Shown here: positions 26,525 through 33,477 of the stretch, one piece after another
Numbering within the stretch: the stretch's first letter is position 1
How the letters are laid out: each line of letters opens with the position of its first letter
From: Bacteroidota bacterium
GTDB lineage: Bacteria; Bacteroidota; Bacteroidia; Bacteroidales; Prolixibacteraceae
Assembly: GCA_030698405.1 (NCBI GenBank)
Contig: JAUYMU010000044.1
Coordinates: 1 to 50,659, forward strand
Reading direction: 5' to 3'
Length of the DNA: 50,659 bases
Program-made: the position numbers and the translations under genes
Notes under the pieces: generated by a model
Database searches by the model: none
The model's input: only the letters and a program-made list of their open reading frames with translations
Told to the model about the DNA's origin: nothing

Positions 26525-27850
26525 TTAAACAGTTTCTTGTTTTTTGAAATATTTCTGAATTAACACCATTAAATTATCTTTCTTAATAGGTTTTGGGATA
26601 TAATCATTGCATCCTGCCTCTATTGCCAATTCTCTATCACCAGTGAGTGCGTAAGCTGTCTGTGCAATAATAACTACATCTTGGTTGAATTGCCGTATTT
26701 GTCTGGTGGCTTCATATCCGTTCATTTCTGGCATTTGAATATCCATAAAAACCAAATCGATATCAGGGTTATTGCGGCAAGCTTCAATAGCTTCAACTCC
26801 GGTTCTTGCTTTTAAAACTTCTTTGCCAAACATTTTTACTACTACGGTAAGGAGTTTTTCCGATCCTTCGTCGTCTTCAGCAATTAATATTTTCAGGTCT
26901 TTAATTTGACTCGTTGCTCCTTCAGGCAAAACAACATTCTGAATGACATTTTTATCAGCTGCTTCATCATTGTAAGGAATGGTAAAATAAAATGTGGAGC
27001 CTTTCCCTTCTTCACTTTCTACCCAAATTTTGCCACCCAGCATTTCTACGTAAGCTTTCGAAATGGATAATCCCAATCCTGCTCCTTGAAAAGCTCTTTT
27101 ATCGCCAATGTTGGCTTGGACAAAACGGTCAAAAATAGCTTCTTGTCTGTCTTTAGGAATACCAATACCAGTGTCTTTTACAAAAAATTCAAGATATTTC
27201 CCCTTTTTCTCATACCCCAATCCGATTGAACCTTTATCACTGTATTTAATGGCATTCTTGACAAGGTTGATAAAAATTGCAGAGACTTTTTCACGGTCTG
27301 TTTTTAGGATGGCTTCTTTTAACGGCAAGCTGTTTTTAAAGAAAAGCTGCATTCCTTTCCCTTCAACCTCCGGTTTGAAGAAGGTATAAATGTATTCAAT
27401 CTGCTCGTTTACATTCGACTCCTTCATATTAACTTTCATCAGTCCCGATTCTATTTTCGAAATATCAACAATATCGTTGATGATATTAAGCATACGTGCT
27501 CCGCTTTTCTCAATGATGCTGATATACTCTTGCTGCTCTTCCCATGTTAATTTTGGTTCTTTAAGCATTTCTGCAAAACCCAGAATGCCGTTCATAGGAG
27601 TACGTATTTCGTGGCTCATATTGGCAAGAAACGCTGATTTCAACCGGTCGCTCTCTTCGGCGTGTTCTTTGGCTATGGTTAACTCTGCTGCCTGTTTTTC
27701 TTTCTCCTCGTTTTGAAAGATAAGTTCTTTGTTAGCAATGGTTAACTCTGCTACCCGTTTTTCTTTCTCTTCGTTTTGAAAGGCAAGTTCTTTGTTAGCA
27801 ATGATTAATTCATTCGATTTTTTCATTTTAACCATAACTTTTTTCATCAT
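26525..27850 (-). CDS. Soluble hybrid histidine kinase without a sensor domain
   Basis: A 441-residue protein with no transmembrane segment and no PAS or other input domain. Residues about 15-70 form a coiled coil built from two 21-residue repeats (IANKELAFQNEEKEKRVAEL type). HisKA follows with SHEIRTPMNGILGF (phospho-accepting His about residue 84), then HATPase with FINLVKNAIKYSD (N box), DTGIGIP (G1) and GAGLGLSISKAYVEMLGG (G2). A receiver domain ends the protein, with MDIQMPEMNGYEAT (phospho-Asp) and CNDYIPKPI. It is divergent from the XRE regulator at 28011, and the two promoters flank one palindrome. The output partner is not in the window. Confidence 0.92.
   Translation of the reverse strand: MMKKVMVKMKKSNELIIANKELAFQNEEKEKRVAELTIANKELIFQNEEKEKQAAELTIAKEHAEESDRLKSAFLANMSHEIRTPMNGILGFAEMLKEPKLTWEEQQEYISIIEKSGARMLNIINDIVDISKIESGLMKVNMKESNVNEQIEYIYTFFKPEVEGKGMQLFFKNSLPLKEAILKTDREKVSAIFINLVKNAIKYSDKGSIGLGYEKKGKYLEFFVKDTGIGIPKDRQEAIFDRFVQANIGDKRAFQGAGLGLSISKAYVEMLGGKIWVESEEGKGSTFYFTIPYNDEAADKNVIQNVVLPEGATSQIKDLKILIAEDDEGSEKLLTVVVKMFGKEVLKARTGVEAIEACRNNPDIDLVFMDIQMPEMNGYEATRQIRQFNQDVVIIAQTAYALTGDRELAIEAGCNDYIPKPIKKDNLMVLIQKYFKKQETV
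27681..27806. repeat. Two 63-base in-frame tandem repeats in the kinase gene
   Basis: 27681-27743 and 27744-27806 are near-identical 63-base units, with partial units on either side, encoding 21 residues each (three heptads). Copy number changes would keep the frame and lengthen or shorten the coiled coil. Confidence 0.85.
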
Positions 27851-27945
27851 TGTCTGGTGAAATTAAAATAATTACTTGAATATAAAATGATTATTGGAAT
27901 TGTTAGTTATAGATTATCGATTTATTTTTTATAAAAATCATGATC

Positions 27946-27988
27946 CAAATATAAAATAAATATAGCACAAGTGCTATATTTATTTTTG
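27946..27988. promoter_or_regulatory. Palindromic operator with two divergent -7 boxes
   Basis: AAATAAATATAGCAC (27954-27968) and its exact complement (27971-27985) form a 32-base palindrome with AA at the centre. TATTTTTG at 27981-27988 on the plus strand is a -7 box for the XRE gene and overlaps the right arm. On the minus strand TATATTTG (27953-27946) is a -7 box for the kinase gene and abuts the left arm. A dimeric XRE repressor binding here would control both. The palindrome and boxes are seen directly; the regulation is inferred. Confidence 0.65.
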
Positions 27989-28010
27989 TTTTTCTGCGAA
28001 ACTTTCTGCG

Positions 28011-28280
28011 ATGAAACCACAGCAGCAAAGTGATCGAAAATTAATATTTGATGATGAAGGGATTAAAGCTTTTGCTATTCATCTGAAGAAAATCCGTATC
28101 AGAGAAGGATATTCACAAAGCCAGCTCGCATTTGAATCGGGATTATCATTAAGTCAAATTGCCAGAATTGAAACAGCCAGAATAAACCCAACTCTAAGTA
28201 CCGTTTTTGCCTTGGCACGAACATTAAATGTACAATTGTCCGATCTATTTGATTTCGAACTTTCTCCAAAGGAAAAATAA
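28011..28280 (+). CDS. XRE family helix-turn-helix regulator
   Basis: An 89-residue protein with a Cro/C1-type HTH: LKKIRIREGYSQSQLAFESG followed by LSLSQIARIETARINPTLST, ending ALARTLNVQLSDLFDFEL. The N-terminal 20 residues precede the HTH and there is no other domain. Such small regulators usually repress their own promoter. The perfect palindrome 26 bases upstream of the ATG overlaps its -7 box and is the obvious operator. It also lies against the promoter of the divergent hybrid kinase gene. No toxin gene adjoins it, so it is not obviously part of a TA module. Confidence 0.9.
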   Translation: MKPQQQSDRKLIFDDEGIKAFAIHLKKIRIREGYSQSQLAFESGLSLSQIARIETARINPTLSTVFALARTLNVQLSDLFDFELSPKEK

Positions 28281-28310
28281 TACGTAACCCTTATTTTATC
28301 TCAATTTATG

Positions 28311-28318
28311 TACATTTG
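28311..28318 (+). promoter_or_regulatory. Candidate -7 box of the GH127 operon
   Basis: TACATTTG is an exact TAnnTTTG match about 70 bases before the GH127 ATG. The palindrome at 28331-28365 would then lie in the 5' untranslated leader. No clear -33 element is seen. Confidence 0.35.
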
Positions 28319-28330
28319 GTAAACTTTTGA

Positions 28331-28365
28331 TACTCACAGGGTGACTTCAAGTCACCCCGTGAGTA
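28331..28365. repeat. ACTCAC-family palindrome, copy 3
   Basis: TACTCACAGGGTGACTT (28331-28347) and AAGTCACCCCGTGAGTA (28349-28365) are 17-base arms with one mismatch around a single C. It lies after the XRE gene and before the GH127 gene. An apparent start at 28341 for the GH127 gene falls inside it and is rejected. Confidence 0.85.
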
Positions 28366-28388
28366 ATTCACTAACTAAACCTAACCCA

Positions 28389-30269
28389 ATGAAACAACTT
28401 ATCCTTATTTTCATTTTTCTGCTTCCATTTTTGTGTCTGGCACAACCAAAACCTGCCAAAACCGATTTACTCGAATCCATAATTCCTGCCAATATTAAAA
28501 TCAATGGTTATCTGGGCGAAAAAATTGATTTATGCATTGGTGAGCGCATCAAAAAGCAGGATGTTCAGCATTTGATCGATCCATTTAAAACCCGCAACGA
28601 AACCCGGATGTGGCAAACTGAATTCTGGGGAAAATGGATTCTTTCGGCCATCGCTTCCTACGAATACAATCAGGATCCTGAAATGCTGAAAATTATTCAG
28701 AATGCAGTTTCAGGATTGCTGGCCACCCAAACTCCTGACGGTTACATCGGAAATTATTCTCCGGAAGCCCAGTTGCAACATTGGGACATCTGGGGACGAA
28801 AATACACCATGCTTGGGTTGCTGGCTTATTACGATATTTCAGGAGATAAAAAAACGCTGGATGCTGCGAAAAAACTAGCCGGTCATTTGTTAACGCAAGT
28901 AGGACCCGATCATACTGATATCGTGAAAACCGGCAACTACCGCGGAATGCCAAGCAGTTCAATACTGGAACCCATGGTTTTATTGTACCGGCATACCAAT
29001 GAAAAACGCTACCTCGAGTTTGCCAAATACATTGTTGCCCAATGGGAAACCGCTGACGGCCCGAAACTGATCAGCAAAGCTGCTTCAGGAGTAAATGTGG
29101 CCGACCGTTTTCCTTTCCCAAAATCCTGGTGGTCGTGGGACAACGGTCAAAAAGCTTATGAAATGATGTCGTGTTACGAAGGATTGCTCGAACTTTACAG
29201 GATCACGGGCGAAGCAACTTATCTGAAATCAGCCGAACTTGCCGTGCAGAATATCATTGATACCGAAATTAATGTGGCCGGTTCGGGAACCGCATTCGAA
29301 TGTTTTTATCACGGAGGTCAACGGCAAACCGAACCAACCTACCACACCATGGAAACCTGCGTGACTTTTACATGGATCAAGCTGTGCAACAATCTGCTGC
29401 GGTTGACCGCCAACCCAATGTATGCCGACCAGATAGAAAAAACTGTTTACAATGCGCTGCTGGCTTCCATGAAATTTGACGGATCGCAGATTGCCAAATA
29501 CAGTCCGCTTGAAGGAATGCGACACGAAGGCGAAGAACAGTGCGGAATGCATATCAACTGCTGCAATGCAAACGGGCCTCGGGCTTTTGCGCTCTTGCCA
29601 AAACTAGCCTTGATGACCAGCGGAAATGAAATATTTGTGAATTTGTACAGCCAATCAACGGCCTCAGTTATACTCAATAAAAAGAATAAAGTAACTGTTT
29701 TGCAGACTACCACTTATCCTGAATCAGACCAAATCGAAATCACTGTTCAGCCAGAAAAATCAGGAACATTCACCATTGGATTGCGCATTCCTGAGTGGAG
29801 CAGCAAGACATTGGTATTGGTAAACGGTATTCCGGTGGAAGGTGTCAGATCGGGCAGTTACTGCAAAGTTACCCGCGAATGGAAAAGCGGTGACAAGGTA
29901 ATTTTGAAGCTTGACCTAAGTGGTCGCCTGATTGTTTTGAACGGACATCAGTCCATAATGCGTGGGCCGGTTTTGCTTGCCCGCGACTCGCGTTTTGAGG
30001 ATGGATTTGTGGATGAAGCGGGCATTTTTCAGCATAAAAATAACCTAATCGAACTTGTTACTTCTACAAGAAAACCTGAGCATATCTGGATGTCGTTTAC
30101 CGCTCCTTTGGTTTTGGGAACCGATTTGGAAGGTGAATTGCGAAATCCTCAACAGATTCATTTCTGCGATTTTGCTTCTGCCGGAAATACATGGAGCTCT
30201 GATTCGCGCTACCGGGTTTGGATCAGGCAGACCTTGAATGTGATGAATGCTGCATATAAACCGTATTAA
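28389..30269 (+). CDS. Secreted GH127-type (DUF1680) beta-L-arabinofuranosidase-like enzyme
   Basis: I start this at ATG 28389 because it gives a clean signal peptide (MKQLILIFIFLLPFLCLAQ); an in-frame start 48 bases earlier lies in a repeat. The mature protein (626 residues in all) is an (alpha/alpha)6 barrel followed by beta domains. RMWQTEFWGKWILSAI, ATQTPDGYIGNY, the ETC motif at 322-324 and the double cysteine at 391-392 (INCCNANGPR) match GH127/GH146. There, zinc-bound cysteines include the catalytic nucleophile. The glutamate zinc ligand could not be placed with certainty. It should release beta-L-arabinofuranose in the periplasm. It heads an operon with a lipoprotein and a 2-hydroxyacid dehydrogenase. 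Confidence 0.88.
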   Translation: MKQLILIFIFLLPFLCLAQPKPAKTDLLESIIPANIKINGYLGEKIDLCIGERIKKQDVQHLIDPFKTRNETRMWQTEFWGKWILSAIASYEYNQDPEMLKIIQNAVSGLLATQTPDGYIGNYSPEAQLQHWDIWGRKYTMLGLLAYYDISGDKKTLDAAKKLAGHLLTQVGPDHTDIVKTGNYRGMPSSSILEPMVLLYRHTNEKRYLEFAKYIVAQWETADGPKLISKAASGVNVADRFPFPKSWWSWDNGQKAYEMMSCYEGLLELYRITGEATYLKSAELAVQNIIDTEINVAGSGTAFECFYHGGQRQTEPTYHTMETCVTFTWIKLCNNLLRLTANPMYADQIEKTVYNALLASMKFDGSQIAKYSPLEGMRHEGEEQCGMHINCCNANGPRAFALLPKLALMTSGNEIFVNLYSQSTASVILNKKNKVTVLQTTTYPESDQIEITVQPEKSGTFTIGLRIPEWSSKTLVLVNGIPVEGVRSGSYCKVTREWKSGDKVILKLDLSGRLIVLNGHQSIMRGPVLLARDSRFEDGFVDEAGIFQHKNNLIELVTSTRKPEHIWMSFTAPLVLGTDLEGELRNPQQIHFCDFASAGNTWSSDSRYRVWIRQTLNVMNAAYKPY

Positions 30270-30279
30270 ATTTTGAAGC

Positions 30280-30843
30280 ATGAAGAATATATTTTTAACT
30301 TTAATAATTGCACTAAGTATGTCAACTTCTTGTACCAGTCCAGCAGGACAATCAACTCCTCTGGCAACAAACAGCTGGAAAACGGTTTTAGCTGAAGAAT
30401 TGCCATTGTTAGGCCATCGCAACTGGATTTTGGTGGTCGATAAAGCATTTCCGGCACAAAACGCACCCGGAATTTATGTGATAAATACCGGTGAAGAGCT
30501 TCTTCCGGTGCTGAAATATACGCTTGACCAAATCTCTCAGTCAACGCATGTTAAACCAATTATTTACACCGATAAAGAGTTGAATTTTATTACTCCTGAA
30601 CTGGAAGCCGGAATTGAACCGTTTAAGAATTCATTGCAGGAAGTGTTACATGGAGCTGATGTGCAGACTATTTTGCACGATTCAGTATTTCTGAAAATCG
30701 ATGAAGCTTCGAAACTCTTTAAAGTTTTGGTGCTGAAAACTGAAGGAACCATTGCCTATTCATCGGTATTTTTAAATCTGGATTGTAAATACTGGACCGG
30801 AGAAAAAGAAAACGCATTACGACAGTCCATGTCCGGAAAATAA
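30280..30843 (+). CDS. Lipoprotein with RbsD/FucU-like sequence
   Basis: A 187-residue lipoprotein; the signal ends at the lipobox MSTSC (Cys18). Residues 41-60 read LPLLGHRNWILVVDKAFPAQ, which resembles the active-site start of the RbsD/FucU sugar mutarotases (a His in a GH motif followed by an Asp). The rest, with INTGEELLPVLKYTLDQI, fits an alpha/beta fold. If the resemblance holds, it would interconvert anomers of a released sugar in the periplasm. It lies ten bases after the GH127 gene, so it is co-transcribed. The family call is moderate and could be wrong. Confidence 0.6.
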   Translation: MKNIFLTLIIALSMSTSCTSPAGQSTPLATNSWKTVLAEELPLLGHRNWILVVDKAFPAQNAPGIYVINTGEELLPVLKYTLDQISQSTHVKPIIYTDKELNFITPELEAGIEPFKNSLQEVLHGADVQTILHDSVFLKIDEASKLFKVLVLKTEGTIAYSSVFLNLDCKYWTGEKENALRQSMSGK

Positions 30844-30863
30844 ATACGTTGAAACTCTCAAAA

Positions 30864-31760
30864 ATGACATTTCAGAAAATCACAATCATCGATACCTGCG
30901 GATTGACTAGTCCGGTTTTGAATCAAATTACTCAACTTTCTAATGTACCGATGGTCATTCACAATGATGATCCGGCTGATGATGCCGAAATTCTGAGAAG
31001 GATTGCAGATTCGGATTGCATTCTGGTAAGTTGGCGAACAAAAGTTAATGCTAAAGTGATTCAAGCTTCTCCAAAACTGAAATACATTGGCATGTGCTGC
31101 AGCTTGTACGACGAAAAAGCAGCCAATGTGGATATTGAACAGGCACGCAAGCAGGGCATTGTGGTCAAAGGTGTCCGCGATTATGGGGATGATGGAACTT
31201 TGGAATTCATTTTTGCAGAGTTGATTTATTTGATGAAAGGACTTGGCAACCTCAGGTGGCAAACCGCGAATCGGGAACTTCGCGGCAAAACGATGGGTAT
31301 TATCGGAATGGGAACTTTGGGAACAATGGTTGCCCGCGCTGCGCGGCATTTTGGCATGAACGTATTTTACTTCAACCGCAGCCGCAAATATCACCTTGAA
31401 GAAGAAGGTTTTGCTTTTTTACCGCTGAATGAATTGATGGATAAATGCGATGTTATCAGCACACATCTGCCCAAAAATTCAAATATACTCGGAGAAGCCG
31501 AATTCAGGAATAAAAAACCGAATTCGATTTTGGTAAACACTTCAATCGGCTTGACTTTCGATAAAGATGCCTTCGTAAATTGGGTTAAAAGTGACCCGGC
31601 TTCGTATGCCATTTTCGACAGCGTTGGGGTGGGAGATCATTCCGAAGAATTTTCAAACTATCCGAATGTAATTATATCCGACCGATCTTCAGGATTTACG
31701 CTGGAAGCCCAAACGCGACTCTCGGAGAAAGTGCTGGAAAATATGCAAAGTTTCTTCTGA
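30864..31760 (+). CDS. D-isomer specific 2-hydroxyacid dehydrogenase family protein
   Basis: A 298-residue cytoplasmic protein. I start at ATG 30864; an upstream in-frame TTG at 30849 is less likely. The N-terminal catalytic domain has DDPADDAEILRRIADSDCILVSW and KLKYIGMCCSLYDEKA. The NAD-binding Rossmann motif is GIIGMGTLGTMVARAARHFG (about residues 143-162). The expected catalytic Arg/Glu/His order of classical members is not clear: the usual C-terminal His block is replaced by ISDRSSGFTLEAQ. It may act on a sugar-derived acid. It is 20 bases after the lipoprotein gene and completes the GH127 operon. Confidence 0.85.
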   Translation: MTFQKITIIDTCGLTSPVLNQITQLSNVPMVIHNDDPADDAEILRRIADSDCILVSWRTKVNAKVIQASPKLKYIGMCCSLYDEKAANVDIEQARKQGIVVKGVRDYGDDGTLEFIFAELIYLMKGLGNLRWQTANRELRGKTMGIIGMGTLGTMVARAARHFGMNVFYFNRSRKYHLEEEGFAFLPLNELMDKCDVISTHLPKNSNILGEAEFRNKKPNSILVNTSIGLTFDKDAFVNWVKSDPASYAIFDSVGVGDHSEEFSNYPNVIISDRSSGFTLEAQTRLSEKVLENMQSFF

Positions 31761-31846
31761 AATAAATGTATTGGCACATTTTGTCGGTAATTCCGTATAA
31801 ACCGTTACTGGTTTGTCAACTTTACTTAACCAAAAAATTCCATAGA

Positions 31847-32635
31847 ATGAAAACTATTGGTCAAATAAAGCTCATGTCATTTTATAGAATCAAGGTTCTG
31901 TTCTTCCTGGTTTTTATTTATTTGTCCTGCACATCGGCCAGGCAGGATTCGGGTGATAAAAAACAAAACAGTTCATTAAAAATGTACTCCGAACAAAAAG
32001 ACGATACCATTCAGTGGAAAAAAGACGCAAAAAAAATGGTCAACAGCCAACTCATTCCACGAGGGATTACAGATAAAAAAGTACTCCGTGTGATGGAAAA
32101 TACTCCCCGCCATCTTTTTGTTCCTGAAAATTATACTGATGCTGCTTACGACGATGGTCCTTTACCAATCGGCCAAGGACAGACCATTTCGCAGCCATAC
32201 ATCGTAGCGCTCATGACCGAATTGCTGAAATTAAAAGGTCATGAAAAAGTACTTGAAATTGGCACCGGATCCGGTTATCAGGCGGCAGTTCTGTCTCCGC
32301 TGGTTGATACCTGTTATACTATTGAGCTGGTGAAAAAACTTGCCGACAATGCCGGCGGCTTGATAAAAAAACTCGGCTATACCAATGTAATTGCCAAATG
32401 CGACGACGGCTACAAGGGTTGGCCGGAACATGCACCTTTTGATTGCATCATCATTACTGCGGCACCGCCCGAAATTCCACAGGCGCTGGTTGGCCAATTA
32501 AAACCTGAAGGAATAATGGTTCTTCCGGTGGGAACATTCTATCAGCAATTAATGGTAATTACAAAAACAAAAAGAGGAATCAAGAAGGAAAGTATTATCC
32601 CTGTCCGCTTTGTTCCGATGGTGAAACCCGATTAA
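31847..32635 (+). CDS. pcm: Lipoprotein-type protein-L-isoaspartate O-methyltransferase
   Basis: I start at ATG 31847 (262 residues); ATG 31874 is possible and would give a shorter n-region before the same signal core (IKVLFFLVFIYLSC). The lipobox YLSC makes this a predicted lipoprotein. The mature part is a full PCMT: LIPRGITDKKVLRVMENTPR, GQGQTISQPYIVALMTELL (substrate region) and SAM-binding VLEIGTGSGYQAAVLSPL. PCMT repairs isoaspartyl residues using SAM, which is normally cytoplasmic, so an exported form is puzzling, although annotated elsewhere in the phylum. It follows the dehydrogenase gene by 86 bases and may be read through. Confidence 0.85.
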   Translation: MKTIGQIKLMSFYRIKVLFFLVFIYLSCTSARQDSGDKKQNSSLKMYSEQKDDTIQWKKDAKKMVNSQLIPRGITDKKVLRVMENTPRHLFVPENYTDAAYDDGPLPIGQGQTISQPYIVALMTELLKLKGHEKVLEIGTGSGYQAAVLSPLVDTCYTIELVKKLADNAGGLIKKLGYTNVIAKCDDGYKGWPEHAPFDCIIITAAPPEIPQALVGQLKPEGIMVLPVGTFYQQLMVITKTKRGIKKESIIPVRFVPMVKPD

Positions 32636-32881
32636 ACTGTAATCCTATTTCTGATACTTCATGGAAATAAATTCAATTACACATTCGTTTGTGGGTTATT
32701 TTCGGAGGAACAAAATACACCAACATAACAGTTTCAGGTATTTCAACAAAGGTAACAAGGTAATCATGGAATATTGAATGGCAAAAATTATCAACCCAAT
32801 TAAAGTATTCTAATTTCATTGTAAATTAATGGAAAATTATTCGTTAATTTAAAGTGAATATTAAAATGTAGCACGAGAGAT

Positions 32882-33292
32882 ATGAAAGGGAAGATTATGG
32901 AGCTATTTTCAATATCAGCAAAAGAAGGTAAGTATTTTAATGACAAAGAAGGATTTATTGAGGTTGAAAGCTGTCCTGTTGGAGTAATGTTTTGCACTGA
33001 ACATCTTGCTTTTATCAATAAAAAAATGCGTTTCTCGCGCAGTCACTGGATAAATAAAAATTATTTGCTGGCAATTGAAGAACTCAAACTTGCGTATAAT
33101 AAAACTACTGAATTAAATCAAACCTCCTGCGTGCAGTGCGCGGATCTATTTCGCTCGACTATCACGAATTCATTGGAAACAATTCAGGAAGATTTGCATG
33201 AAATGACTACCGGCTTCTTTAGAGCCAGGCGTTTTCAGGCAAGTTATGAATTGGCAACCAGAACCTTAAAGGAATTCAAAGAGAACAATTAA
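32882..33292 (+). CDS. Hypothetical protein with two cysteine pairs
   Basis: A 136-residue soluble protein I do not recognise; ATG at 32897 is an alternative start. Cys31 and Cys38 (ESCPVGVMFCTEH) and Cys83/Cys86 (TSCVQCADLF) with a nearby His41 could bind a metal. The middle and end are helical and resemble a short tetratricopeptide-like helix pair (HWINKNYLLAIEELKLAY). It sits between the isoaspartate methyltransferase and the Ehr-type operon, on the same strand, with 185 bases before the latter. No link to either is shown. Confidence 0.6.
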   Translation: MKGKIMELFSISAKEGKYFNDKEGFIEVESCPVGVMFCTEHLAFINKKMRFSRSHWINKNYLLAIEELKLAYNKTTELNQTSCVQCADLFRSTITNSLETIQEDLHEMTTGFFRARRFQASYELATRTLKEFKENN

Positions 33293-33379
33293 GATCCGTA
33301 TTATACTCCAATCCGGATAATATTTTAACGCGCTAACCTGGTATAATAATAGATTTTTTCATTTTCAATATAAACTTTT

Positions 33380-33430
33380 CGTCCTGAATGTGCATTTTGG
33401 ACGTTGCACGGGATAATTTCGATACTTTTG
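33380..33430 (+). promoter_or_regulatory. Dyad and candidate promoter of the Ehr operon
   Basis: CGTCCTGAATG (33380-33390) and CATTTTGGACG (33393-33403) form an imperfect dyad around TG. An exact -7 box TACTTTTG lies at 33423-33430, 48 bases before the ATG. The dyad overlaps where a -33 element would be, so it may be a regulator site. A TTG (33404-33406) lies only 16 bases from the box, less than usual. Confidence 0.4.
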
Positions 33431-33477
33431 CCCTTACTTTGCATTTTTATTTTTTGTCATAATCAGACTTTTGAAGT

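Noticed and set aside
27681-27806. CRISPR-like or direct-repeat array
   Set aside because: The two 63-base units are coding coiled-coil repeats in the kinase gene, without spacers.
28341-28388. Upstream start of the GH127 gene
   Set aside because: It lies inside the palindromic repeat at 28331-28365 and adds a polar tail before an otherwise clean signal peptide.
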